In this document: positions 6,456 through 13,506 of the stretch, one piece after another
How positions within the stretch are numbered: position 1 is the stretch's first letter
How the letters are laid out: every line of letters begins with the position of its first letter
Assembly: GCA_035299585.1 (NCBI GenBank)
Contig: DATGWF010000058.1
Span: 1-17,079, forward strand
Length of the DNA: 17,079 bases
Origin: DATGWF01 sp035299585
Lineage (GTDB): Bacteria > Actinomycetota > Actinomycetes > Actinomycetales > Microbacteriaceae
Direction: 5' to 3'
The notes under the pieces: generated by a model
Database searches by the model: none
Seen by the model: only the letters and a program-made list of their open reading frames with translations
Told to the model about the DNA's origin: nothing
Position numbers and translations under genes: made by a program

Positions 6456-8222
6456 ATGGCCCGAATCTCAAAGGTATTGATTGCCAACCGTGGCGAAATT
6501 GCTGTTCGCATCATCCGCGCGGCACGTGACTCGGGCATCCGCTCGGTAGCGGTGTACGCCGATCAGGACCGCGATGCCCGGCACGTTCGGCTCGCCGATG
6601 AGGCCTACGCCCTTGTGGGCGAATCGAGTGCCGAGACCTACCTCGTCATCGACAAGATTCTCGCGGTTGCCAAGCGCGCCGGGGCCGACGCCATTCACCC
6701 CGGCTATGGCTTCCTCGCAGAGAACCCCGACTTTGCGCGCGCGGTGATTGCCGCGGGCATCACCTGGATCGGCCCGTCCCCAGAGGCCATCGAGCGTCTC
6801 GGCGACAAAGTTTCAGCGCGGCACGTGGCCGAGAAGGTGGGCGCTCCGCTGGCCCCGGGCACGCTGAACCCGGTTGAGACCGCCGACGAAGTGGTCGCAT
6901 TTGCGGACGAGGTCGGCCTGCCGGTCGCGATCAAGGCGGCGTTCGGCGGAGGCGGTCGCGGTCTCAAGGTCGCGCGCACCCGCGAAGAGATTCCCGAACT
7001 GTTCGACTCAGCGACTCGCGAAGCGATTGCCGCCTTCGGTCGCGGCGAGTGCTTCGTCGAAAAGTATCTCGACAAGCCGCGCCACGTCGAGACACAGTGC
7101 CTCGCCGACGCGGCAGGCAACGTCGTGGTCATTTCGACGCGCGACTGCTCCCTGCAACGTCGCCACCAAAAGCTCGTCGAAGAGGCTCCGGCCCCGTTCC
7201 TCACCGCGGAGCAAAACCGCAAGCTCTACGAGTCTTCAAAGGCCATCCTCAAAGAGGTCGGCTACGTCGGCGCCGGCACGTGCGAGTTCCTCATTGGCCT
7301 CGACGGCACGGTGTCCTTCCTTGAGGTGAACACGCGCCTGCAGGTGGAGCATCCGGTTTCGGAGGAGGTCACCGGCATCGACCTCGTGCGCGAACAGTTC
7401 CGCATCGCCGAGGGTGGGCTCATCGACTACGACGACCCGAGCCCGGACGGCCACTCGTTCGAGTTCCGCATCAACGGCGAAGACCCGGGCCGCAACTTCC
7501 TGCCGCAACCAGGACCAGTGCACGTGCTTCGCGTACCGGGTGGCCCCGGCATTCGCGTGGACAGTGGCGTCACGACCGGTGATGTCATTTCCGGCGCCTT
7601 CGACTCCTTGCTGGCCAAACTCATCGTGACCGGCGCTACCCGCGAGGAGGCACTCGAGCGGTCTCGCCGTGCCCTCGAGGAATTCGAGGTCGCCGGCCTT
7701 CCGACGGTGCTGCCGTTCCACCGCGATATCGTGTCGAATCCGGCATTCGCGCCCACGGACGGAAAGCCATTCTCGGTCTATACCCGCTGGATTGAGACCG
7801 AATACGATAACCAGCTCGAGCCGTGGACCGGCGAGGCCGAGGTGCTCCCGGGCCCGGGCGCCCGCCACGCGGTGACCGTCGAGGTTGACGGACGTCGCGT
7901 CGAGGTCTCGATGCCCAAGAAGCTCATTCCGGGGGCGAGCGGTCCGCTCACGGTCGGTCCCGCACCGAAGCGTCGCTCGAGCGGTCTGGTGAGCACCGCG
8001 ACCGGCAACTCCGTTGCCGCACCGATGCAGGCCACAATCGTCAAGCTCGCGGTAGCCGAGGGCGAAAAGGTCGTTGCCGGCGACCTCGTCGTCGTGCTCG
8101 AGGCGATGAAGATGGAACAGCCCCTCACCGCGCACCGCGATGGCATCGTTCGCGGCATCAACGGCGAACTCGGCGCGACCGTCTCAAGCGGTCACGTGCT
8201 CCTCAGTATCGAAGACGAGTAG
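6456..8222 (+). CDS. accA3: Acyl-CoA carboxylase alpha subunit: biotin carboxylase fused to BCCP (AccA3-like)
   Basis: This chain carboxylates its own biotin with ATP and bicarbonate and delivers it to AccD-type beta chains. The 588 residues carry an N-terminal biotin carboxylase: IANRGEIAVRI (9-19), HPGYGFLAEN (81-90), the ATP-grasp glycine loop FGGGGRGLK (163-171), RDCSLQRRHQK (229-239), the catalytic EVNTRLQVEHP (290-300) and RINGEDP. A linker and a C-terminal biotinyl domain follow, with EAMKMEQ, biotinylated on Lys552. The ATG at 6456 is preferred over upstream in-frame ATGs, which fall inside maf. TAGGCT 7 bases upstream and the family N-terminus agree. It has its own promoter sharing 14 bases with that of accD. 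It ends 2 bases from the convergent lpdA. Confidence 0.96.
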   Translation: MARISKVLIANRGEIAVRIIRAARDSGIRSVAVYADQDRDARHVRLADEAYALVGESSAETYLVIDKILAVAKRAGADAIHPGYGFLAENPDFARAVIAAGITWIGPSPEAIERLGDKVSARHVAEKVGAPLAPGTLNPVETADEVVAFADEVGLPVAIKAAFGGGGRGLKVARTREEIPELFDSATREAIAAFGRGECFVEKYLDKPRHVETQCLADAAGNVVVISTRDCSLQRRHQKLVEEAPAPFLTAEQNRKLYESSKAILKEVGYVGAGTCEFLIGLDGTVSFLEVNTRLQVEHPVSEEVTGIDLVREQFRIAEGGLIDYDDPSPDGHSFEFRINGEDPGRNFLPQPGPVHVLRVPGGPGIRVDSGVTTGDVISGAFDSLLAKLIVTGATREEALERSRRALEEFEVAGLPTVLPFHRDIVSNPAFAPTDGKPFSVYTRWIETEYDNQLEPWTGEAEVLPGPGARHAVTVEVDGRRVEVSMPKKLIPGASGPLTVGPAPKRRSSGLVSTATGNSVAAPMQATIVKLAVAEGEKVVAGDLVVVLEAMKMEQPLTAHRDGIVRGINGELGATVSSGHVLLSIEDE

Positions 8223-8224
8223 CG

Positions 8225-9634
8225 TTACTGCACGATGTGCAGGGCTCGGGCAGCGTCCGCGACGCTACCCATCAGCGAGGGATACACCGGGAAGGTCTGG
8301 GCGAGCTGATCCACCGTGCGGCGGTTGGTCACCGCCTGCGCAATCGCAAAAATGAGTTCGCTCGCCTTCGGCGCGACGATCACGCCACCAATGATGGTGC
8401 CCGAGTCGCTCTTCGCGAACAGCTTCACAAAGCCCTCGGTGACGCCCATCATCTTCGCGCGCGGGTTCTCAGCGAGCTGGACCTTGTAAATCGTGCCACT
8501 GACCAGGCCGGCTTCAATGTCTCGCTGCGACCAGCCAACGGTCGCAATCTCCGGATTCGTGAAGATGTTCGAGGTGATGTTGCGCTGCTCTGGAGGGTTG
8601 ACGATGTCACCCATCGCGTGAAACACGGCCGTCCGGCCCTGCATCGACGCGACCGATGCGAGCGGAACATACGTCGTGCAGTCCCCCGCCGCATAAATGT
8701 TGGGCACCGAGGTGCGCGCGACGCGGTTCACCTTGATGTGACCCGACTCGCTGAGCTCGACGCCCGCGGTCTCCAAGCCGATGCCCGAAGTGTTGGGGAC
8801 GGCACCGACGGCCATCAAACAGTGGCTCCCCTCAATGTTTCGTCCGTCGGCTAGCGTCACCACGACTCCGTTCGGCGTCGCTTCGACCGATTGGGCGCGG
8901 GCTTTCGACAGCACCTGCATGCCATTGCGCTTGAACACCCCCTCGATGAGGGCGGCCGCATCGGCATCCTCACCGGGAAGGACCTGTTCGCGGCTCGATA
9001 CGAGGGTGACCTCTGCTCCGAGCGCGCGATACGCGGCGGCGAACTCGGCACCCGTGACACCCGAACCGACCACAATGAGATGCTCGGGAATGGACTGCAG
9101 GGCGTACACCTGGGTCCAGTTCAGGATGCGCTCTCCGTCAGGAATGGCCGTCGGTAGGACTCGCGGGCTTGCACCCACCGAAACCACAATGGTGTCTGCT
9201 TCGATGCGTTCGAAATCGGTTCCATGATCGGCGACGACGACCGCATTCGGACCGTCGAGTCGCCCCTCGCCAGCGATCAAACGCACACCGGCATCGTGAA
9301 GAGTCCGTCGCATGTCCTCGGACTGCTGTGCGGCGAGACCATGGAGGCGACGGTTCACGGCCGCGAGATTGATGGACAGCTCAGGAACCCGTGAGTGTTC
9401 GCCGAACTGCACGCCGAGTTCGCCCGCCTGTCGAACGGCACCAACCGCCTCAGCTGTGGCGATGAGCGACTTCGAGGGAACGACGTCGGTGAGCACCGCG
9501 GCGCCACCGATTCCCGCACGTTCCACCAGGGTGACCTGGGCTCCGAGCCGAGCACCCGCGAGCGCGGCCTCGTACCCACCGGGTCCGCCGCCCAGGATGA
9601 CGATGCGCTGGGTGTGATCAAACTCGTACGACAC
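8225..9634 (-). CDS. lpdA: LpdA-type NAD(P)H quinone reductase (flavoprotein disulfide reductase family, no redox disulfide)
   Basis: This FAD-dependent pyridine nucleotide oxidoreductase (469 residues) has FAD-binding GGGPGG (15-20), NAD(P)-binding VVGSGVTGAEFA, the second FAD motif YAAGDCT, and a dimerisation domain. In true lipoamide dehydrogenases the sequence after the first FAD motif is GGTCLNVGCIPSK. Here it is GGAAVLTDVVPSK (43-55), with Ala46 and Val51 replacing both redox cysteines. The usual C-terminal His-Glu dyad is also replaced (YPSLMGSVADA). This matches M. tuberculosis LpdA, which reduces quinones rather than lipoamide. The GTG at 9634 is chosen over an in-frame GTG at 9673 because the Rossmann strand begins soon after and CAGAAT lies 6 bases upstream. 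It is divergent from punA. Confidence 0.9.
   Translation of the reverse strand: MSYEFDHTQRIVILGGGPGGYEAALAGARLGAQVTLVERAGIGGAAVLTDVVPSKSLIATAEAVGAVRQAGELGVQFGEHSRVPELSINLAAVNRRLHGLAAQQSEDMRRTLHDAGVRLIAGEGRLDGPNAVVVADHGTDFERIEADTIVVSVGASPRVLPTAIPDGERILNWTQVYALQSIPEHLIVVGSGVTGAEFAAAYRALGAEVTLVSSREQVLPGEDADAAALIEGVFKRNGMQVLSKARAQSVEATPNGVVVTLADGRNIEGSHCLMAVGAVPNTSGIGLETAGVELSESGHIKVNRVARTSVPNIYAAGDCTTYVPLASVASMQGRTAVFHAMGDIVNPPEQRNITSNIFTNPEIATVGWSQRDIEAGLVSGTIYKVQLAENPRAKMMGVTEGFVKLFAKSDSGTIIGGVIVAPKASELIFAIAQAVTNRRTVDQLAQTFPVYPSLMGSVADAARALHIVQ
8228..8242. terminator. Perfect inverted repeat just after the biotin carboxylase stop
   Basis: CTGCAC-GAT-GTGCAG, a perfect 6-bp stem with a 3-base loop, starts 5 bases after the accA stop. 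It lies in the last codons of convergent lpdA. It may help end the accA transcript. There is no T tract, so this is only a candidate. Confidence 0.35.
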
Positions 9635-9640
9635 GCTCCC

Positions 9641-9646
9641 ATTCTG
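9641..9646 (-). promoter_or_regulatory. Possible leaderless -10 box for lpdA
   Basis: CAGAAT on the minus strand, 6 bases before the GTG at 9634. It matches TANNNT at positions 2 and 6 only. It helps choose the 9634 start over the 9673 alternative, which has no comparable box. Confidence 0.38.
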
Positions 9647-9758
9647 GCGCAGGTTCGGCGGAGAGCGCGCCACCCCAGCGTCGAAGCCGGGGCGCGCGGT
9701 CTGAGCGGTGCGCCGAACGGCACCGGGCCGATGCGCATTTGAGCGCTCTCCTGCGCGG

Positions 9759-9773
9759 CTGAGCGGTGCTCAG
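9759..9773. promoter_or_regulatory. Inverted repeat abutting the punA -10: candidate operator
   Basis: CTGAGC-GGT-GCTCAG is a perfect 6-bp inverted repeat with a 3-base spacer. It ends at the base before the TAGGCT box of punA, so it fills the -35/-10 spacer. A second palindrome, GAGCGCTC, lies at 9741-9748. A bound repressor here would block the punA-mutase promoter. No regulator is identified in the window. Confidence 0.4.
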
Positions 9774-9779
9774 TAGGCT
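9774..9779 (+). promoter_or_regulatory. Leaderless -10 box for punA
   Basis: TAGGCT, 6 bases before the ATG at 9786. It lies in the 151-base gap (9635-9785) between divergent lpdA and punA, the largest gene-free stretch in the window. Apart from this box, the adjacent palindromes and the lpdA box, nothing else was seen there. Confidence 0.62.
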
Positions 9780-9785
9780 GGAACC

Positions 9786-10613
9786 ATGGCCACTTCGAAC
9801 CCACTCGACGACCTCACCGCAGACCCCTTCGCCGTTGCCCGCGATGCCGCCCAGGCAATCGCCGAGCTCAGTGGCGTGCCGCGTCACGACATCGCACTCA
9901 CGCTCGGGAGCGGTTGGGGCGGCGCGGCCGACCTGCTCGGTGAGACCGTGGCGACCATTCCGGCTGAACAGGTTCCCGGTTTCTCGAAGCCGGCTCTCGA
10001 GGGCCACGGCGGCACCCTTCGCTCGATCGCACTTGGCGATGGACGTCACGCTCTCGTCATCGGCGCCCGCACGCACTTCTATGAGGGTCACGGCGTTCGC
10101 CGCGTCGTGCACTCGGTTCGCACCGCCGCTGCAACCGGCGCGGGCACCATGATCCTGACGAACGGCGCCGGTGGCATCAAGGACACCTGGAGCCCCGGCA
10201 CCCCGGTGCTCATCAGCGACCACATCAACCTCACCGCGGCAAGTCCGCTCGAGGGCGCAACCTTCATCGACCTCACCGACCTCTACTCGCGCCGCTTGCG
10301 AGAGGTGGCTCGCAGCATCGACCCGAGCCTCGACGAGGGCGTCTACGTCCAATTCCGTGGGCCGCACTACGAGACCCCCGCCGAAGTGCAAATGGCGAAG
10401 GCAATCGGCGGTCACATCGTCGGCATGTCCACCGCACTTGAGGCCATCGCGGCTCGCCAGTCGGGCATGGAAGTGTTCGGCATGTCGCTCATCACCAACC
10501 TCGCTGCCGGCATTCAGACCACTCCGCTCTCACACGAGGAGGTCCTCGAGGCCGGCCGTGAGGCCGAGGCTCGAATCAGCGCTCTGCTCGCGAACATTGT
10601 GGCGGCCCTGTGA
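9786..10613 (+). CDS. punA: Purine-nucleoside phosphorylase, trimeric class (PunA)
   Basis: PunA cleaves (deoxy)inosine or guanosine with phosphate to the base and (deoxy)ribose-1-phosphate in purine salvage. The 275-residue product has the trimeric PNP motifs in order: phosphate-binding GSGWG (41-45), RTHFYEGH (95-102), NGAGG (126-130), PHYETPAE with the base-binding Glu200, GMSTALEA (213-220), and SLITN with Asn238. Glu and Asn at these two sites indicate 6-oxopurine preference (hypoxanthine/guanine). The ATG has TAGGCT 6 bases upstream and no Shine-Dalgarno. The stop overlaps the start of the following mutase by 4 bases (GTGA), so the two are coupled. M. tuberculosis names the orthologue deoD, although it is not of the hexameric DeoD type. 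Confidence 0.95.
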   Translation: MATSNPLDDLTADPFAVARDAAQAIAELSGVPRHDIALTLGSGWGGAADLLGETVATIPAEQVPGFSKPALEGHGGTLRSIALGDGRHALVIGARTHFYEGHGVRRVVHSVRTAAATGAGTMILTNGAGGIKDTWSPGTPVLISDHINLTAASPLEGATFIDLTDLYSRRLREVARSIDPSLDEGVYVQFRGPHYETPAEVQMAKAIGGHIVGMSTALEAIAARQSGMEVFGMSLITNLAAGIQTTPLSHEEVLEAGREAEARISALLANIVAAL

Positions 10614-12292
10614 GCCTGGATCGCGCGGCACTCGTTGCCGCGGCCGAAGCCTGGCTCGCCCAAGACCCCGACGCAGACACCCGCGCCGAAACGAGCGCCT
10701 TGCTCGAACGTATTGAGGCGGGCGACACCGCAGCCGAACTCGAGCTCGCCGGACGTTTCGGTACTCGATTGAGCTTTGGTACCGCGGGCCTCCGCGGCGC
10801 GCTCGGTGCCGGCCCGAACCGCATGAATCGGGTTCTTGTCGGTCAGGCGGCCGCCGGTTTCGGCCGGTTCCTGCTCGAGCGGGCGTCGAACCCGACCGTG
10901 GTCGTCGGATACGACGGTCGAGTCAACTCCGACGTGTTCGCGCGCGACTCCGCCGAGATCTTTGCCGGCATGGGGCTTCGCGCCATCCTGCTTCCCCGAT
11001 TGCTGCCAACCCCGGTGCTCGCCTTTGCGGTTCGTCATCTGGGCGCGGACGCGGGTGTGATGGTCACGGCCTCGCACAATCCGCCCGAGGACAATGGCTA
11101 CAAGGTGTACCTCGGCGGTGCGGACCAGGGATCACAGATTGTCGCCCCCGATGACGCCACCATCGCGGCTCACATTGCCGCGGTTGCCGAGTCTGTCCGG
11201 TTCGACGACCATCCCCGTGGATCGTTCGAGATTGCCGAGGAGTCCGTCGTTGAGGCGTACGTCACGGCAACCGCCCGGCTCATCCGTTCCGGAGCGACGG
11301 CCGTGCCGTTCGTCTACACCGCGATGCACGGCGTCGGCGCCGAAACCTTCCTGCGGGTGCTCGATGCGGCCGGCCTCCCGCATCCCGAGCTCGTTGCCGA
11401 GCAGGCCACGCCGGATGGCCGATTCCCGACCGTCGCGTTCCCGAACCCCGAAGAGCCCGGCGCGCTCGACCTCGCCTTCGCCACCGCCGAGCGAAGCGGG
11501 GCACCCCTCATCGTGGCGCACGACCCAGACGCCGACCGCTTGGCAATTGCCATTCCCGACGGCGCCGGGAGCTACCGCCGACTGAGCGGAAACGAGCTCG
11601 GATTGCTCCTCGGTTGGAAGGTCGCTCGCGAACAGTCGCGGGCCGCCGGCGACGGTGCACCGTCGGGCACCCTGGCGTGCTCGATGGTTTCCTCACCGGG
11701 ACTACGCGAGGTCGCTCGCGCGTACCAGTTGGACTTCCAGGAGACCCCGACGGGCTTCAAATGGATCTCCCGAGCCGACCACCTCGTGTTCGGTTTTGAA
11801 GAGGCGCTCGGCTACCTGGTGAACCCAGCCGATGTGCGTGACAAGGACGGCATCTCGGCCGCCGCCGCATTCCTCGACCTCGCAAGCGAACTCGCTGCCG
11901 CCGGCTCGACGGTCGCTGAGCATCTGGACGCCTTCGTCGAACAGTTCGGCTGTTTCGCGTCGGCCCAAGTGTCCGTTCGGGTGACCGACCTCAGCCGGAT
12001 TGCCGACACCATGGCGCGGCTTCGCGCAGAGCCACCGACCGCGCTCGGCACACACCGCGTGGATCGGGTCGAGGACCTCGCCGAGGGCCTCGGTGAGCTC
12101 CCGCCAGCCGATGTGTTGCGCATCTGGCTGCAGGACGGCTCGCGCGTTATGGTTCGACCGAGTGGCACGGAACCGAAACTCAAGGTGTACATCGACGCCG
12201 CGGCCACGCATGGCTCGGTCGCCGAGCGCCGCCGTGCCGCAGAAGCGACCGTCGCGGAACTCGAAGCGGCGATGCGCGCGCTCGTTGCCTAG
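10610..12292 (+). CDS. pmmB: Phospho-sugar mutase of the alpha-D-phosphohexomutase superfamily (PmmB/PGM2-like; possible phosphopentomutase)
   Basis: This 560-residue enzyme moves phosphate between C1 and C6 (or C5) of a sugar phosphate through a phosphoserine. Motifs in order are FGTAGLRG (56-63), the catalytic TASHNPP with Ser155, metal-binding DPDADR (305-310), the GFKWI sugar/linker segment (382-386), the sugar loop FGFEEALGY (394-402), and the phosphate-binding RPSGTEPK (516-523). The domain order and FGFEE loop resemble PGM2-type mutases, some of which act on ribose-1-phosphate. Coupling to punA (GTGA overlap), whose product is ribose-1-phosphate, makes a phosphopentomutase role likely; annotations often say phosphomannomutase. 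The TAG stop is in a CTAG shared with the convergent dimethylargininase gene. Family is certain, substrate is inferred. Confidence 0.92.
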   Translation: MSLDRAALVAAAEAWLAQDPDADTRAETSALLERIEAGDTAAELELAGRFGTRLSFGTAGLRGALGAGPNRMNRVLVGQAAAGFGRFLLERASNPTVVVGYDGRVNSDVFARDSAEIFAGMGLRAILLPRLLPTPVLAFAVRHLGADAGVMVTASHNPPEDNGYKVYLGGADQGSQIVAPDDATIAAHIAAVAESVRFDDHPRGSFEIAEESVVEAYVTATARLIRSGATAVPFVYTAMHGVGAETFLRVLDAAGLPHPELVAEQATPDGRFPTVAFPNPEEPGALDLAFATAERSGAPLIVAHDPDADRLAIAIPDGAGSYRRLSGNELGLLLGWKVAREQSRAAGDGAPSGTLACSMVSSPGLREVARAYQLDFQETPTGFKWISRADHLVFGFEEALGYLVNPADVRDKDGISAAAAFLDLASELAAAGSTVAEHLDAFVEQFGCFASAQVSVRVTDLSRIADTMARLRAEPPTALGTHRVDRVEDLAEGLGELPPADVLRIWLQDGSRVMVRPSGTEPKLKVYIDAAATHGSVAERRRAAEATVAELEAAMRALVA

Positions 12293-12295
12293 CGC
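12278..12295. terminator. Weak inverted repeat over the convergent pmmB/dimethylargininase ends
   Basis: GCGCT (12278-12282) pairs with AGCGC (12291-12295) around an 8-base loop that holds part of the shared CTAG. It has no T tract and only 5 bp of stem. It is a possible bidirectional end signal, of low certainty. Confidence 0.22.
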
Positions 12296-13506
12296 ACCCG
12301 AACCGACAGGCAGGTCACGCAGCCCTCGAGCTTCTCGAACTCCGAGATGTCGACAGCAATGACTCGGTAGCCGAGGTCCGCGAGGAGCTGTGCGGATTGT
12401 GGCGCCGCGGCCGAGATGAGCAGAGTGTTGCGTCCGAGGTCGACGACGGCGACACCCTCGACCTCGGGCATCGCAAGGAACCGGTCGAACATGCGAGCGT
12501 CGATGAGGTCGGGGTGACCGATGATGGTGCCGTCTGGAAGTGCCGTTACGGCACTCTTGAGGTGCAGCACTCGGGAAACCGGTACGGCGATGACACGGTA
12601 CCCCTCGGGTTCAAGAATGGCGCGCAGTTGGCGGATTCCCTCGCCATTCGTCCGGCTCGACGAGCCGACGTACACGTCGGAACCGACCTTGAGCACGTCT
12701 CCACCGTCGAGCGTTCCCGGCGCGCTGATAGACCGGACGCGAATGCCGGGAAGTGAGCGCACGGCACGTTCCACGCCCTCGCGTTCGGCAACACGGCTCG
12801 GTGCTCCCGGGCTGGCAAGCACGGCAAGCGAACCGAACATGACGACCATGTCCTCGACGAATACCGAATCAGCCAGATCCGGCGCCGCATCGACCTCGAG
12901 CACCGCCCAGCCTTCCGCTCGGAGCGCGGCACAGTAGTTGTCCCACTGGGCGTCTGCGAGCTCGAGCGAGACGGGCACGCGGTCGACGTGGCTGACCAGG
13001 CCGTCGCTCAGGTTCGACGCCGGGAGTCGCACCAGGGCGATGCCCCGGTTCCGCCGCGGGCCACGCCACGCGAGCACACGGGTTGTAATTGCGGGCGCGA
13101 ATGCGAACTGCGCGATACCGAGGGCCACAATGAATACGAGGTTCACGGAGAACACCGAGGCAAACACGAAGACCGCGGCGTCGGGCCCTACATTGTCGGG
13201 AGCGATGTGCGCGGCCGTGTTGGTGAGGCTCGCAACCGTTCCGACCGCGACACCGACGACGAACGCCACGATGGGGCGACGCACGAGCTCCGAGCGGTTC
13301 ACAAACAGCAGAATGAGCGCCGATAGCGTTGCGGCACCGCCGAAGTAGGTGAGCGCTTGACCGAGCATGTCGGCCTCTTGCTGACTCGCGACGAAGAACG
13401 GGATTGCGGCGGTGACCCATGCGAGGACGCTCACCCCGAGCGCGGAACAGAGGGCAGCAATCCAGCGGGTGCGGGATCGGGTGCCGGCGGGTATGCGTGT
13501 GTTCAT
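12289..13506 (-). CDS. Membrane-anchored dimethylargininase (DDAH)-family protein
   Basis: This is a 405-residue fusion. Residues 1-148 form four predicted transmembrane helices (about 16-40, 47-69, 78-98, 109-141) of no family I recognise. Residues about 154-405 are a guanidine-modifying DDAH domain, which in characterised members hydrolyses NG-methylated arginines to citrulline and methylamines. Active-site residues look complete: Asp213 and Glu218/Asp219 in ADSVFVED, Arg238 in PGAPSR, Arg285 in SSSRTN, His315 in VLHLKS, and the nucleophile Cys399 in GCVTCLS. Positive charges at the N-terminus, between helices 2 and 3 (NRSELVRRP) and after helix 4 (RGPRRNR) put the enzyme domain in the cytoplasm. 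The ATG shares its A with the purH stop (TGATG), so it is the last gene of the purN-purH operon. Substrate is unproven. Confidence 0.85.
   Translation of the reverse strand: MNTRIPAGTRSRTRWIAALCSALGVSVLAWVTAAIPFFVASQQEADMLGQALTYFGGAATLSALILLFVNRSELVRRPIVAFVVGVAVGTVASLTNTAAHIAPDNVGPDAAVFVFASVFSVNLVFIVALGIAQFAFAPAITTRVLAWRGPRRNRGIALVRLPASNLSDGLVSHVDRVPVSLELADAQWDNYCAALRAEGWAVLEVDAAPDLADSVFVEDMVVMFGSLAVLASPGAPSRVAEREGVERAVRSLPGIRVRSISAPGTLDGGDVLKVGSDVYVGSSSRTNGEGIRQLRAILEPEGYRVIAVPVSRVLHLKSAVTALPDGTIIGHPDLIDARMFDRFLAMPEVEGVAVVDLGRNTLLISAAAPQSAQLLADLGYRVIAVDISEFEKLEGCVTCLSVRVR

Noticed and set aside
9635..9673. Earlier GTG start for lpdA
   Set aside because: The extra 13 residues are not needed by the FAD-binding fold, and there is no -10 or Shine-Dalgarno at a fitting distance, whereas 9634 has a partial -10 box.
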